DNA of 64,000 nucleotides from Leptolyngbya sp. PCC 6406 (GCF_000332095.2 NZ_KI913949.1:4612769-4676768), one strand, 5' to 3'. Counted from the first letter of the stretch, positions 9,084 to 18,194 are shown. The notes: a model not told the origin generated them from the letters alone. A program made the numbers and translations.

Positions 9084-9446
9084 ATGCATGCTGAAGAAGC
9101 GATTCGCTCCTTAGAAGCGGATTATCTCAAAGACGACCTCCCCCTGATCTATGTGGGCGACACCGTGCGTGTCGATGTCCGCATTCAAGAAGGGGGCAAA
9201 GAGCGAATTCAGCCCTACGAGGGCACCGTCATTGCCATGCGAAATGGTGGCATTAGCGAGTCCATCACCGTTCGGAAAATCTTCCAGGGGGTGGGCGTAG
9301 AGCGGGTTTTTCTGCTGCATGCCCCTCTCGTTGCTAGCATCAAGGTAATGCGACGCGGCAAGGCTCGTCGGGCCAAGCTTTACTACCTGCGCGATCGCAT
9401 CGGGAAGGCAACCCGTCTCAAACAACGGTTTGATCGTCCTCTATAG
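9084..9446 (+). CDS. rplS: 50S ribosomal protein L19
   Basis: Structural protein at the 30S-50S interface. The 120 residues show the family pattern [30 protein letters not shown] and [10 protein letters not shown] with a basic C-terminus. It lies just upstream of tRNA-Trp and the secE-nusG cluster, a usual cyanobacterial arrangement. Confidence 0.97.
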   Translation: MHAEEAIRSLEADYLKDDLPLIYVGDTVRVDVRIQEGGKERIQPYEGTVIAMRNGGISESITVRKIFQGVGVERVFLLHAPLVASIKVMRRGKARRAKLYYLRDRIGKATRLKQRFDRPL

Positions 9447-9532
9447 GCAAGCTCCGAAGATTGAGGCGGCGCGGGCTACCGCTCTGCCCATGTTACGATT
9501 AGAGAACTAGTTAGGACAGTCGAGTCCCCCAT

Positions 9533-9605
9533 GCGTCCTTAGTTCAGTTGGTAGAACGCAGGTCTCCAAAACCTGATGTCCGAGGTTCGAGTCCTCGAGG
9601 GCGCG
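9533..9605 (+). tRNA. trnW: tRNA-Trp (anticodon CCA)
   Basis: A full cloverleaf: acceptor GCGTCCT/AGGGCGC, D arm AGTTCAGTTGGTAGAAC, anticodon loop CTCCAAA, and T arm CGAGGTTCGAGTCCTCG with discriminator G. CCA is not encoded. Placement before secE is typical. Confidence 0.96.
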
Positions 9606-9625
9606 CTGGGCTAACACTGCTATCG

Positions 9626-9669
9626 ACCCAAAGATTCGCGAGGTTTTTCCTATAAGCGAATCTTTGGGT
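9626..9669. promoter_or_regulatory. Hairpin between trnW and secE
   Basis: ACCCAAAGATTCGC pairs exactly with GCGAATCTTTGGGT (14 bp, 16-base loop). No T-run follows. It may be a tRNA-processing or mRNA-stability structure in a trnW-secE transcript. Confidence 0.6.
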
Positions 9670-9709
9670 ACGATGGTGTTTTGGGTATTGCAAAGCTGAG
9701 GCAGTCGCA

Positions 9710-9952
9710 GTGGCTAAAAAGGAAGCAGAAAAAGAAGTCAAGCGGGATGCAGCAGCATCCGCAGGGAGTGGTGGTTTTAACCTCTCCCAATTCTTGAAAG
9801 GGACTCAAGAGGAGTTGGGTAAGGTTGTATGGCCAACTCGTCAGCAGCTCATCAGTGAGTCGGCGGCAGTGATCCTGATGGTGAGCCTTTCTGCCACCTT
9901 GATTTACTTTATCGATCAATTTTTTGGTTGGGCGTCCGGGCAGGTGTTTTGA
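9710..9952 (+). CDS. secE: Preprotein translocase subunit SecE
   Basis: The single-span bacterial type of SecE, 80 residues, clamping SecY in the plasma and thylakoid membranes. The conserved amphipathic stretch FLKGTQEELGKVVWPTRQQL precedes the C-terminal membrane helix. Start is GTG. The stop overlaps the first possible nusG start (TGATG), so the two are translationally coupled. Confidence 0.95.
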   Translation: MAKKEAEKEVKRDAAASAGSGGFNLSQFLKGTQEELGKVVWPTRQQLISESAAVILMVSLSATLIYFIDQFFGWASGQVF

Positions 9953-10611
9953 TGATCATGGCAGACGAATTTAGCCCCGATGATGGCCTTAACCCAAGTG
10001 ACGAGGGCATAGAGAATAATACCGAAGTCTCCCCCGAGTCCCTAAAGCGCTCTGCCCGCTGGTATGCAGTTCAAGTAGCCTCCGGGTGCGAAAAAAAAGT
10101 CAAACTGAGTTTGGAGCAACGTCTCCAGACCCTAGATGTGGCAGACCGGGTTCTCCAGATTGAGATTCCCCAAACCCCCATTCGCAGGATTCGCAAGGAC
10201 GGTACCCACCAAAACGCCGAGGAAAAAGTCTTCCCAGGCTATGTACTTATTCGCATGGCCCTTGATGATGAGGCTTGGCAAGTGGTAAAAAACACCCCCC
10301 ATGTGATTAACTTTGTGGGCGCAGAGCAGCGGCGCGCCTATGGCCGTGGGCGGGGACACGTAAAGCCGATGCCCCTTAGTCGCGGCGAAGTAGAGCGTAT
10401 CTTCAAGCAAGCCCAAGAGCAAAAACCCGTCGTCAAAATTGATATGGAGGCGGGCGATCGCATTACGGTGCTCTCTGGCCCCTTCAAGGACTTCGAGGGC
10501 GAGGTCATTGAAGTTAGCCCCGAGCGCAGTAAGCTCAAGGCATTGCTGTCCATCTTTGGACGGGATACGCCCGTAGAGTTGGAATTTAACCAAGTTCAGA
10601 AAGAGAGTTAA
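9952..10611 (+). CDS. nusG: Transcription termination/antitermination factor NusG
   Basis: Binds the RNA polymerase clamp and couples transcription to Rho and ribosomes. The NGN domain begins at RWYAVQVASGCEKKV and the KOW domain at GDRITVLSGPFKDFEGEVIEV. The N-terminal 35 acidic residues before NGN are a common cyanobacterial extension. The ATG at 9952 overlaps the secE stop, and ATG 9958 is an alternative. rplK follows after 3 bases. Confidence 0.96.
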   Translation: MIMADEFSPDDGLNPSDEGIENNTEVSPESLKRSARWYAVQVASGCEKKVKLSLEQRLQTLDVADRVLQIEIPQTPIRRIRKDGTHQNAEEKVFPGYVLIRMALDDEAWQVVKNTPHVINFVGAEQRRAYGRGRGHVKPMPLSRGEVERIFKQAQEQKPVVKIDMEAGDRITVLSGPFKDFEGEVIEVSPERSKLKALLSIFGRDTPVELEFNQVQKES

Positions 10612-10614
10612 TTA

Positions 10615-11040
10615 ATGGCAAAGAAGGTTGTCGCACTCATTAAGCTGGCTATTCCAGCCGGGAAAGCTAACCCCGCCCCCCCCATAGGTCCAGCCTTGGG
10701 GCAACACGGGGTTAACATTATGGCGTTCTGCAAAGAGTACAACGCTAGAACCGCTGAAAAAGTCGGCCTGATTGTGCCGGTGGAAATTTCCGTTTTTGAA
10801 GATCGCAGCTTCACCTTTATTCTCAAGACCCCTCCTGCTTCCGTGCTGATCAAAAAAGCCATCGGCATTGAAACCGGATCGGGGGAACCTAACCGGGTCA
10901 AGGTAGGCAGCATTACTCGGGCGCAACTCAAGGAGATCGCCGAGACAAAGATGCCTGACTTGAATGCTAACGATGTCGAAGCAGCTATGCGCATTATCGA
11001 AGGCACCGCCCGCAACATGGGCGTCACTGTGGCTGATTAG
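10615..11040 (+). CDS. rplK: 50S ribosomal protein L11
   Basis: Forms the GTPase-associated centre with 23S rRNA. The 141 residues show [20 protein letters not shown] with the thiostrepton-site prolines, and the C-terminal RNA-binding domain ending GTARNMGV. Second gene of the nusG-rplK-rplA series. Confidence 0.97.
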   Translation: MAKKVVALIKLAIPAGKANPAPPIGPALGQHGVNIMAFCKEYNARTAEKVGLIVPVEISVFEDRSFTFILKTPPASVLIKKAIGIETGSGEPNRVKVGSITRAQLKEIAETKMPDLNANDVEAAMRIIEGTARNMGVTVAD

Positions 11041-11142
11041 GTTAGGTATCTGCCCGACCTAAATAGAGCCCATGTCCGACTGAATCATTTATTTATCGGG
11101 GGAGAAGCAGCGCTTCGCTAATACCCCAAGGAGTTCATTACC

Positions 11143-11859
11143 ATGACGAAAAAAATTTCCAAGCGTTTGCAAGCCCTGCATGAAAAGGTCCAAGATAGGC
11201 TCTATGAACCAGCAGAAGCGCTACAACTCCTGAAGGATACTGCCACTGCTAAATTTGTGGAATCTGCTGAGGCTCATATCCGTCTAGGCATTGATCCAAA
11301 ATACACGGACCAACAGCTCCGCACGACTGTCATTCTGCCCAAGGGAACGGGGCAGACTGTGCGGATCGCGGTTATTGCTCGGGGAGAAAAGGTCAACGAA
11401 GCCAGTGAGGCTGGAGCCAATATTGTTGGTTCCGAAGAGTTGATCGAAGAGATTCAAAAGGGCATGATGGACTTCGATGTCCTGATTGCCACCCCCGATA
11501 TGATGCCCAAAGTGGCTAAGCTGGGACGACTGCTGGGTCCCCGAGGTTTGATGCCGTCCCCCAAAGGGGGAACCGTCACCTTCGATTTACCCCAAGCCAT
11601 TGAAGAATTCAAGGCGGGAAAACTAGAATTCCGAGCTGACAAAACTGGCATCGTTCATGTTATGTTTGGCAAGGTGAACTTTGAGGTTGGAGATTTACTA
11701 GTCAATCTCAAAGCGCTTCAGGAGTGTATTGATCGCAATAAACCCTCTGGTTCTAAGGGGCGCTATTGGCGCACGATTAATATATCTTCGACCATGGGTC
11801 CCGCGATTCCTCTAGAGATTAGTTCCCTACGGGATATTAAGCTTTCAGAGCTGACGTAA
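11143..11859 (+). CDS. rplA: 50S ribosomal protein L1
   Basis: L1-stalk protein and, in many bacteria, repressor of its own operon. 238 residues, with the signature [12 protein letters not shown] and [14 protein letters not shown]. It is followed by the L10 leader rather than directly by rplJ. Confidence 0.97.
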   Translation: MTKKISKRLQALHEKVQDRLYEPAEALQLLKDTATAKFVESAEAHIRLGIDPKYTDQQLRTTVILPKGTGQTVRIAVIARGEKVNEASEAGANIVGSEELIEEIQKGMMDFDVLIATPDMMPKVAKLGRLLGPRGLMPSPKGGTVTFDLPQAIEEFKAGKLEFRADKTGIVHVMFGKVNFEVGDLLVNLKALQECIDRNKPSGSKGRYWRTINISSTMGPAIPLEISSLRDIKLSELT

Positions 11860-11954
11860 CCCAGTCTTCAGAAGCGAATCAAGAGAAGGCCAAGTTGCTA
11901 CAACATCTCATTTTGAGGACAAGCGCGACTCCAAAAATCCAGTGAGTTTTAACT

Positions 11955-12050
11955 GAATAGCAACCCAAGACAGCAGGCGCTGCTAAGCCAGCTTAATGTC
12001 CTGCCGAGGTGCATAGAAGAGATAGAGTTCCGCGATCGCGCTGTGGACCT
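11955..12050 (+). promoter_or_regulatory. Ribosomal protein L10 leader
   Basis: The segment from CAGCAGGCGC at 11971 through the CCTGCCGAGG reaching 12009 folds into the conserved L10 leader helix, in which CAGCAGG pairs with CCTGCCG and the kink-turn-like GAGG follows. In other bacteria the L10-L12 complex binds here to repress rplJ-rplL. Boundaries are approximate. Confidence 0.75.
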
Positions 12051-12063
12051 TTATCTTTCCTTG

Positions 12064-12089
12064 AACCCCGGCTCCCCACCGGGGTTTTT
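12064..12089 (+). terminator. Attenuator-like terminator in the L10 leader
   Basis: AACCCCGG pairs with CCGGGGTT across a 7-base loop and runs into TTTTT. Located just after the L10 leader helix and before rplJ, it is placed to act as an attenuator controlled by L10. Confidence 0.75.
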
Positions 12090-12137
12090 GATTTGGTGTA
12101 TGTTGAATGCCTGCTTGTCAGGTCTTTGCGGTTGCTA

Positions 12138-12233
12138 GATATAGCAAGAGTCACTATCGCTAGGACGTTTCAAAGCCTGGAACGAACAAGGGGCTTAAGC
12201 CCCTTGTCCTAACCTAGATGGCCACTGCCATAG
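12138..12233. repeat. MITE-like insertion between the L10 leader and rplJ
   Basis: About 95 bp with imperfect inverted ends (TATAGCAAGAGTCAC at the left, inverted CTATGGCAGTGGC at the right) around GAACAAGGGGCTTAAGCCCC, the same palindromic core as M1 elements at 5887 and 21614. It lengthens the untranslated region ahead of rplJ. Confidence 0.55.
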
Positions 12234-12285
12234 CGCTTGTCTTAGAGCTTCGCAACCATCCCTAACGAAAAGGAGGTGAGACTGA

Positions 12286-12819
12286 ATGGGGAGAACATCG
12301 GAGAACAAGAGAGAGATCGTTGCCGATCTTAAGACCATCCTAACGGAAGCCCAACTGGCCTTTGTGATTGATTACAAAGGTCTATCCGTTGCTGAGATGA
12401 CAGACCTGCGGAATCGTCTGCGGGAAAAAGGTGGCACCTGCAAAATTACCAAGAATACCCTCATGCACATCGCTGTCGATGGCGATGAGGCTTGGCAACC
12501 AATGCAGGATTTCCTGAAGGATTCCTCGGCATTCCTCTTTGTCAAAGAGGATTTTAGTGGGGCGGTTAAGGCTTACAAGGAATTCCAGAAAGCCACCAAA
12601 AAAACCGAACTGCGGGGGGGCGTCATGGAAGGACGTGCCCTTTCCAAGGAAGAGATAGAAGCCATTGGGGATCTGCCTTCCAAGGAGCAGCTATACGGGC
12701 AAATTGCGGGTGCCCTCAATGCTCTGGCAACCAAGCTGGCCGTGGGTATCAAGGAAGTGCCTGCTTCCCTCGCAAGGGGAATCAAGGCGGTTTCTGAGCA
12801 GGAAAGCGACGCCGCCTAG
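12286..12819 (+). CDS. rplJ: 50S ribosomal protein L10
   Basis: Base of the L7/L12 stalk. 177 residues, with FVIDYKGLSVAEMTDLRNRL and KITKNTLMHIA, and a C-terminal helix that anchors L12 dimers. A strong ribosome site (AGGAGGTGA) precedes the ATG. The gene is separated from rplA by the L10 leader, a terminator and a MITE-like insertion. Confidence 0.96.
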   Translation: MGRTSENKREIVADLKTILTEAQLAFVIDYKGLSVAEMTDLRNRLREKGGTCKITKNTLMHIAVDGDEAWQPMQDFLKDSSAFLFVKEDFSGAVKAYKEFQKATKKTELRGGVMEGRALSKEEIEAIGDLPSKEQLYGQIAGALNALATKLAVGIKEVPASLARGIKAVSEQESDAA

Positions 12820-12930
12820 TCTACACAAGCAAGCGGTTTACCTTTCCCAATAGGTGAGGTTATGGCCCCTGTGCAGACTCATCCCAGTTGACCGAATTTG
12901 ACCAAATTGACCCAAAAGGAGAGTTTTAGA

Positions 12931-13317
12931 ATGTCTGCTGCAACCGATGAAATTTTGGCAAAGCTACAAACCTTGACCCTGCTAGAAGCAGCGGAACTGG
13001 TTAAGCAAATTGAAGAGACCTTTGGCGTCAGTGCTGCGGCTCCTGTTGGCGGCATGATGATGGCGGCGGCTCCTGGCGCGGCGGCTGAGCCTGAAGAAGA
13101 GAAGACTGAGTTCGATGTGGTGCTAGAGGAAGTGCCCGCCGACAAGAAGATCTCCATTCTGAAGGCTGTGCGCGCTCTGACAGGTCTGGGGCTGAAGGAA
13201 GCGAAGGAGCTGGTTGAATCAGCACCTAAGGCTATCAAGGAAGGCGTCTCTAAGAATGACGCCGAAGATTCCAAGAAGCAAATTGAAGAAGCCGGTGGTA
13301 AGGTTTCTGTGAAGTAG
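12931..13317 (+). CDS. rplL: 50S ribosomal protein L7/L12
   Basis: Stalk protein that recruits translation GTPases. The N-terminal dimerisation helix, the Ala-rich hinge ([17 protein letters not shown]) and the C-terminal domain ([20 protein letters not shown]) are in order. The open frame begins at 12898, but ATG 12931 has a GGAG site and gives the normal length of 128 residues. Confidence 0.97.
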   Translation: MSAATDEILAKLQTLTLLEAAELVKQIEETFGVSAAAPVGGMMMAAAPGAAAEPEEEKTEFDVVLEEVPADKKISILKAVRALTGLGLKEAKELVESAPKAIKEGVSKNDAEDSKKQIEEAGGKVSVK

Positions 13318-13327
13318 AAGGCCCTTT

Positions 13328-13381
13328 GGAGGCGCGATGGCCCTTTGGGGTCGGTCTTTAGGCCATTGCGATCGCGCCTCC
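13328..13381. terminator. Long hairpin after rplL
   Basis: GGAGGCGCGAT and ATGGCC pair with GGCCAT and ATCGCGCCTCC, with a 4-base bulge that completes a HIP1 octamer in the right arm. It lies 10 bases after the rplL stop. The T-run is lacking, so it may act as a stability stem rather than a terminator. Confidence 0.5.
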
Positions 13382-13569
13382 ACCCTTTGACTGAACGCTT
13401 TACCTACAAGCTCTATCTGAAACTCTGCAATCACTGCTGAAAGACCGTCACCATAACTAGCCGCTAGCAACTCATGGGAATTCCTGGTGTATTGTGGCTC
13501 CCTGGGGCAAGTGTTAGGCTGTATCCGATTTAGCGCGCCAAATATAGCGTTACGAGGTCGGATAGAGTG

Positions 13570-15192
13570 ATGACTTACTGCAAACAACTACGTGTCCTTA
13601 GTGTAGGGACCGCTTTCCTGCTATCAACCGCAGGTGCGATCGCAATTACAGCCCCCAATGGGGTAGCCCAGGGATTGAACCGTTCGACAACTCAGATAGC
13701 CCAAGCGGCTTTCTCCGATATCGGCGACAACATTTATCGTATCGAAATTGTACGAGCCGCCGACCTTGGCTTTATTGCTGGTCCGGGGGACGGCACCTTT
13801 CGCCCCAACACAACTGTCACCCGAGAGCAGGCTGTCTCTATTATTTTGGCCGCCATCGGCGTGACTGATGCCCAACTCGCCGCAGAAGTGGGCAACCTGC
13901 CTAGCCGTTTCCGTGATGTTCCGGCTGACCGCTGGAGTGCCAGCAAAATCACCTACGCTGCTACAACGGATATTGTGTCGGGTTACGCCGACAGTACCTT
14001 TAAGCCCACCCAGGCAGTGACTCGGGCCGAGCTGATGGCCATGCTCAGAAAGGTAGCCGACCGCTACTTCAGTGGCCGTCCCCAGCAGCCCAGCTTTGCC
14101 TTTGCCGACACCAGCACCCATTGGGCCAATGAGACCATTGCCTACCTGTCAGGCTACTGTAATGTCGCCACACCCCTAGGGGAGCAAGGGGTCAACTTTG
14201 CCCCTAACAACGGTGCGACCCGAGCCTTCACCGCTGCCGCAATTGTACGGCTCTATGACTGTAGCCAGACTGCCGCTGCTCCAGACACCACGCCTCCCCC
14301 AGACACGACGCCACCAGTCGCAACACCGATGGCAAGTTATGACGTTTTCACCCTCGCCCCTGGTTTTCTACCTGATCCGGCCACGGGTAGCGGCTTCTCT
14401 GGTGGTCCCAATACTGTACCCAACGCCTGTGGTTTCGGCGGCTTTATCAATTCAGCCACCCCAGATCACATCCTGACGGTAGAACAGTCCTTCTCTTATC
14501 TCCGCATCAACGTCACCTCCAATGCTGATGTCTCCCTGGTGATGCGCAATAACAAAACCGGGCAATACACCTGCATTGACGACTCCAACGGGACAGTCCT
14601 GCCCGAGTTCCAAGGCGCTTTGTCCACTGGAACCTATGACATCTGGATTGGGGATTTTGTGCAAAACCAGAGTTTTGCCTACGACATTTCGATTACTGAA
14701 TTTCCCCCTGCGGCTTCCGGTCCAGTCACTCCCTCCACCGACAGTAACAGCGCCTTCGCCCGACAGCTTTTGACTGCCCATAATCGTTATCGGACCGAGG
14801 TTGGAGCCACCAATCTGAACTGGTCTCCAGTTCTCGCGACCTCCGCCCAGCGCTGGGCCAATCAACTGGCTTCAGAGGGTGCTTTCTACCACAGCGCTGT
14901 TGAGCAACGCAATGGTGCAGGAGAAAATTTGGCTAGCAGTGGCCCTCCAGGTCGGCTTTCCGTCACGGATTTAGTCAATCTCTGGGGCGCTGAACAGCAG
15001 GCTTTTCTTCCGGGCAAGCCTTTCTCTGACTCTGCTTCTAATACAGGCCGCTGGCAGGATATCGGCCATTACACCCAGATTATTTGGCGCGCAACTACCA
15101 GTGTCGGCTGTGGCCTTGCCAGTACTGGGGGGCAAGACATTCTGGTTTGCCACTACGATCCTGCTGGCAATATCACGGGTCAGGTACCCTAG
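13570..15192 (+). CDS. SLH-repeat and CAP-domain cell-surface protein
   Basis: A secreted protein of 540 residues. After a signal peptide (hydrophobic core around residues 10-30) come three S-layer-homology repeats (about 45-235; DIGDNIYRIEIVRAADLGFI, FRDVPADRWSASKITYA, FADTSTHWANETIAYL), which usually bind secondary cell-wall polymers or peptidoglycan. A Pro/Thr linker leads to a beta-rich domain (about 255-380) and a C-terminal CAP/SCP domain (LLTAHNRYRTEVG, WANQLASEGAFYHS, GENLA, GHYTQIIWRATTSVGCG). The TAG stop is contributed by the edge of repeat R1. GTG at 13567 is an alternative start. Confidence 0.88.
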   Translation: MTYCKQLRVLSVGTAFLLSTAGAIAITAPNGVAQGLNRSTTQIAQAAFSDIGDNIYRIEIVRAADLGFIAGPGDGTFRPNTTVTREQAVSIILAAIGVTDAQLAAEVGNLPSRFRDVPADRWSASKITYAATTDIVSGYADSTFKPTQAVTRAELMAMLRKVADRYFSGRPQQPSFAFADTSTHWANETIAYLSGYCNVATPLGEQGVNFAPNNGATRAFTAAAIVRLYDCSQTAAAPDTTPPPDTTPPVATPMASYDVFTLAPGFLPDPATGSGFSGGPNTVPNACGFGGFINSATPDHILTVEQSFSYLRINVTSNADVSLVMRNNKTGQYTCIDDSNGTVLPEFQGALSTGTYDIWIGDFVQNQSFAYDISITEFPPAASGPVTPSTDSNSAFARQLLTAHNRYRTEVGATNLNWSPVLATSAQRWANQLASEGAFYHSAVEQRNGAGENLASSGPPGRLSVTDLVNLWGAEQQAFLPGKPFSDSASNTGRWQDIGHYTQIIWRATTSVGCGLASTGGQDILVCHYDPAGNITGQVP

Positions 15193-15297
15193 TACTGGGC
15201 GGCGGAAATACCCTGGCCGTTCCATCGTGACACACTCAGCCCCTCACCGTTCGGCTGAGCTCACGCCGAAGCCCTAGCCCTCTCCCAAGGGAAGAGG
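15190..15297 (-). repeat. Interspersed repeat R1, copy 2
   Basis: Inverted copy starting TAGTACTGGGCGGCGGAAAT and ending near GCCCTAGCCCTCTCCC. Its first three bases are the stop codon of the SLH/CAP gene. An extra palindromic GTTCGGCTGAGCTCACGCCGAA-like stretch interrupts it relative to copy 1. Confidence 0.72.
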
Positions 15298-15305
15298 GGA
15301 CCGGC

Positions 15306-15337
15306 AAAAAAGACTCCGGAATTCCGGAGTCTTTTTT
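15306..15337. terminator. Bidirectional intrinsic terminator
   Basis: A perfect palindrome with the core GACTCCGGAATTCCGGAGTC, flanked by six A residues and six T residues. It serves the convergent SLH/CAP and Tic20-like genes. Confidence 0.88.
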
Positions 15338-15341
15338 ATGA

Positions 15342-15845
15342 CTATGGCACCTGCATGTTTACCGCATCCGACAGCGTTGGAATCTGAGCCTCGCGACCGA
15401 GCACTGTCTGGGAGACGCAGTAAACCACTGCTGCCAGAATCCCCAGTACGACTACATTTACCAGGGTATCGAGGATAAGACCACCCCGGAGAATAGGTTC
15501 TAGGACCATGTTAAGAATCAATCGCCCCAAAATGAGGAGAATATCCAGCAGAATAGCCTGCATGGTATTGAAGCGGATAAAGCGGCTGATATTGGTATTG
15601 CGGACCACTAGACTCAGCAGCAGAATAAACACAATCAATCCAGCAAAGGGGAAGCCTGTATAAAGGCGTATCAGGGGAGACAGCGGCACCAAAATCAGGG
15701 TGAATATAGGAAACTGGGCAAACAGTCCAATATCGTAGCGAACCGCATAGAACAAGGCCAGTAAGCAGACCTCTACGAGGGGTAAGAGGTAGGGAAGAGA
15801 GCCGAAGAGTCGGTCTTGGGCCGTTACATTGCCGCGCCAAGTCAT
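15342..15845 (-). CDS. Tic20-family membrane protein
   Basis: 167 residues with four predicted membrane helices. The conserved stretch SRFIRFNTMQAILLDILLIL is diagnostic of the cyanobacterial/plastid Tic20 family, whose plastid members belong to the inner-envelope protein import channel. The role in cyanobacteria is not settled. It stands alone, converging on the SLH/CAP gene with a shared terminator. Confidence 0.85.
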   Translation of the reverse strand: MTWRGNVTAQDRLFGSLPYLLPLVEVCLLALFYAVRYDIGLFAQFPIFTLILVPLSPLIRLYTGFPFAGLIVFILLLSLVVRNTNISRFIRFNTMQAILLDILLILGRLILNMVLEPILRGGLILDTLVNVVVLGILAAVVYCVSQTVLGREAQIPTLSDAVNMQVP

Positions 15846-15883
15846 CCTAAAACTAAGCCTCCAAAAGATTGCTAACTATACTT

Positions 15884-15955
15884 GAGCTAATTTGCTTAGG
15901 ACACCAGATACCTCTCTGATGCTGAGGACTCAAGCAAATTGGCTCACAGTCTGGT
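15884..15955. repeat. Palindromic element R2, copy 1
   Basis: About 72 bp with inverted ends GAGCTAATTTGCTTAGGAC and GACTCAAGCAAATTGGCTC, and an interior containing CCTCTCTGATGCTGA. A copy in the opposite orientation lies at 21471-21530 behind ftsH. Confidence 0.65.
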
Positions 15956-16105
15956 CCTAAATCGGACTGACGACTGCTATTAAGCATCTGAAAAGTGTTG
16001 ACCTAGCTCAACTGGTCCAGCTCAACTGGTTTCTATGCTAACCGAGAGTCGGGGGTTCCTCAATCAGCTCTCCTTAAAATTATTCAAGGTGGGTAGCCAT
16101 GGGAA

Positions 16106-16303
16106 CTATTCAATGTGGGCAATACGAAACCCCATTTGACATTCATATTGGGCGGGTTGCTCCGCACTGGAATCCGCCAGCAAGCGCCCGCAGCATAGTC
16201 TGCCCTGACGCCAACGGGGTTGTCCTGCTTGGTTTGCCATCAAGCAACTTTGGCAGATAGCATCGGGGGCTAGAAGCTGGTTGTCCATCATTACAACCAA
16301 CAT
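16106..16303 (-). CDS. Small Cys-containing conserved-looking protein
   Basis: 65 residues with CQSC near the start, then GQPRWRQGRLCCGRLL and QPAQYECQMGFRIAHIE. Five Cys residues could bind a metal. A strong ribosome site (GGAGGTGAT) stands nine bases before the ATG. I do not recognise the family with certainty, but the compact Cys pattern and ribosome site support a real gene. It is the last gene of a minus-strand series that includes the HIT-like and CobW genes. Confidence 0.6.
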   Translation of the reverse strand: MLVVMMDNQLLAPDAICQSCLMANQAGQPRWRQGRLCCGRLLADSSAEQPAQYECQMGFRIAHIE

Positions 16304-16407
16304 AGGTCATCACCTCCCAGAGAACCTTCAAAGTATCCCATGGGCCTATTTTAGGTCAGCCCCTCGGTGGGCGGTGTGCCTGGGTACACACCTTAATGAC
16401 TGCGTAC

Positions 16408-16881
16408 TCAAGTTTTAGCAGAAAGATGGTTGCGGATCTGGATTGCGATCGCGGCAGCTTCATCCCATTTAGGCTTGGGTTGGAGCGATCGATAGACCTG
16501 TAATTCCAACCCTTGCAGCCCCAGTTCCACCTTGCCTGAATAGCGGGGCTGGAGCAGGAAATGGACATGGTAGGGGGGTTGATCCACCCAAGAGTTAATG
16601 TAAATCCGTTCTGCTCCGAGGGCAGCCACCATGGCCTGGGTCAGTCGCTGCAAAAAAGGCCCCAGAGTGGCTGCTTCCTTGGGGGTGAGATCCCAGAGAT
16701 TATCTCGATGGGTACGAGATTTGACCACAATCGCCCCCAGCCCATGGGCTCCGAGGCAGTGGTCCGCCACCCACCAGGCATTTTCAGCAATCATGCCGCC
16801 AGGAACCTGAACCTGACCCGCCAGAATTTGGCAGGCAAGACAGTCAGGATGCTCTAAGGGAGACTTGGAGACCTCAACCAT
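16408..16881 (-). CDS. HIT-like family protein
   Basis: 157 residues with the HIT-fold pattern: CLACQILAG at the N-terminus, GAIVVKSRTHRDNLWDLT in the middle and PYHVHFLLQPR near the end. Only two of the three His residues of the HxHxH motif remain, so nucleotide hydrolase activity is uncertain. The start overlaps the end of the CobW-type GTPase by 8 bases, implying coupled translation and perhaps a shared role. Confidence 0.78.
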   Translation of the reverse strand: MVEVSKSPLEHPDCLACQILAGQVQVPGGMIAENAWWVADHCLGAHGLGAIVVKSRTHRDNLWDLTPKEAATLGPFLQRLTQAMVAALGAERIYINSWVDQPPYHVHFLLQPRYSGKVELGLQGLELQVYRSLQPKPKWDEAAAIAIQIRNHLSAKT

Positions 16882-18007
16882 CCATCAGACAGGTATTGAG
16901 CTGTTCTCGCAGCACAGCATGGTCTAGGTTTTGGCCAATCAGCACCATTTGGTTCTTGGGACTCCCCTTCCACTCATCGTCATCCAGGGAAAAGCGCTTG
17001 CCACTGAGGTGAAAAATGTGGCGCTTAGGGCTTTCATCAAACCAGAGAATGCCCTTGGCCCGAAAGACGGATTCAGGAAGCTGGTTGTCTAGAAAATACT
17101 GAAACTTGCGAATAGCAAAGGGGCGATCGCTCTGAAAAGAAAGAGAGGTAAAGCCATCAATGGCTAGATGATCAGAGGCATAGGGACTATGGGTATGACT
17201 ATGGCCATGGTCTTCAGCATGGTGATCGTGATCGCCGTGGTCGTGCTCACAGTGGCCATGGTCGTGGTCGCAGTTGTCGTGATCATGGTCATCGTGGCCA
17301 TGGGAGCCATGATCATGGCCATTGTCGGGATTGGCCGCTGCAAAATACTGGTCTGACTCAAATAGGCCCACACTCAGAATCAAGGGTAGGGGCACCTCGG
17401 AGCGGGTGGTACGTAAAATCCGTGCCCCCTCCTTGATCTGCCGCAGCTTGACCTCTAGGAGATCCAGATCCGCCTCATCTACCAGATCCACCTTGTTGAG
17501 CAGAATAATGTCGCCGTAGGCAATTTGGTTGTAGGCGGCCTGACTATTGAAGAGATCGAGGCTGTAGTTTTCGGCATCCACCACCGTTACAATCGAGTCC
17601 AGACGGGTGAGATCCCGCAGTTCGGTCCCCAGGAAGGTAAGAGCAATGGGTAATGGGTCCGCCAGCCCTGTGGTTTCCACCACTAGATAGTCAATCTGGT
17701 TCTGACGCTCCAGCACCTTGTAGACAGCGTCCATCAAGTCATTGTTGATGGTGCAGCAGATGCAGCCGTTGCTCAGCTCCACCATCGTATCGTCGCTGCC
17801 GGGGGTGGTGATGAGGAGGTCATTATCAATACCAATTTCCCCAAACTCATTCACGAGGACGGCAGTTTTGAGCCCCGCCTGATTGCTGAGGATATGGTTC
17901 AGCAGGGTGGTTTTGCCACTACCCAGAAACCCCGTGATGATGGTGACGGGGAGGCCATGTTTGGTATCGTCAAGGGGCTGGGTGGCAAGGGGGGTGGCTG
18001 AAGTCAT
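16874..18007 (-). CDS. COG0523/CobW-type GTPase with His-rich insert
   Basis: A G3E-family metallochaperone GTPase of 377 residues. Visible motifs are Walker A GFLGSGKTTLLN, the metal site GCICC and the NKVD guanine motif. Between the two domains lies a His/Asp/Cys-rich stretch (about residues 225-275, e.g. HGHDDHDHDNCDHDHGH) expected to hold Zn, Co or Ni. The C-terminal CobW_C domain follows. In cyanobacteria such proteins commonly serve zinc homeostasis. No Fur-family box is visible in the 237 bases upstream, unlike the metal island at 26-36 kb. Confidence 0.88.
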   Translation of the reverse strand: MTSATPLATQPLDDTKHGLPVTIITGFLGSGKTTLLNHILSNQAGLKTAVLVNEFGEIGIDNDLLITTPGSDDTMVELSNGCICCTINNDLMDAVYKVLERQNQIDYLVVETTGLADPLPIALTFLGTELRDLTRLDSIVTVVDAENYSLDLFNSQAAYNQIAYGDIILLNKVDLVDEADLDLLEVKLRQIKEGARILRTTRSEVPLPLILSVGLFESDQYFAAANPDNGHDHGSHGHDDHDHDNCDHDHGHCEHDHGDHDHHAEDHGHSHTHSPYASDHLAIDGFTSLSFQSDRPFAIRKFQYFLDNQLPESVFRAKGILWFDESPKRHIFHLSGKRFSLDDDEWKGSPKNQMVLIGQNLDHAVLREQLNTCLMDG

Positions 18008-18060
18008 GGCTCAAGGTTTACAGGATAGACGGTGAGGTGAATAGGGCAACAGCGCGATGG

Positions 18061-18101
18061 CCAGAGGCCGGTCGGAGGCTATAGCCAGAGGCCGGTCGGA
18101 G
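18061..18101. repeat. 24-bp tandem duplication
   Basis: CCAGAGGCCGGTCGGAG occurs twice with a 24-base period, in the untranslated region ahead of the CobW gene. Confidence 0.6.
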
Positions 18102-18164
18102 ACCCACGCAGTTAACATACTCTCCATACTAGCGAGACGGGGCAGGGTCATGGACATCCCAACA

Positions 18165-18194
18165 GGATGCGTCATCCCAGTACGTGACGCATCC
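18165..18194. terminator. Hairpin between psaK and the CobW gene
   Basis: GGATGCGTCA pairs with TGACGCATCC across 10 bases. It is 50 bases behind the psaK stop and could end the psaK message. No T-run is present. Confidence 0.5.

Noticed and set aside
16874-18007. Membership of the CobW gene in the Fur-family-box regulon
   Set aside because: No TGATAAT-N-ATTATCA-like site is visible between psaK and the gene.
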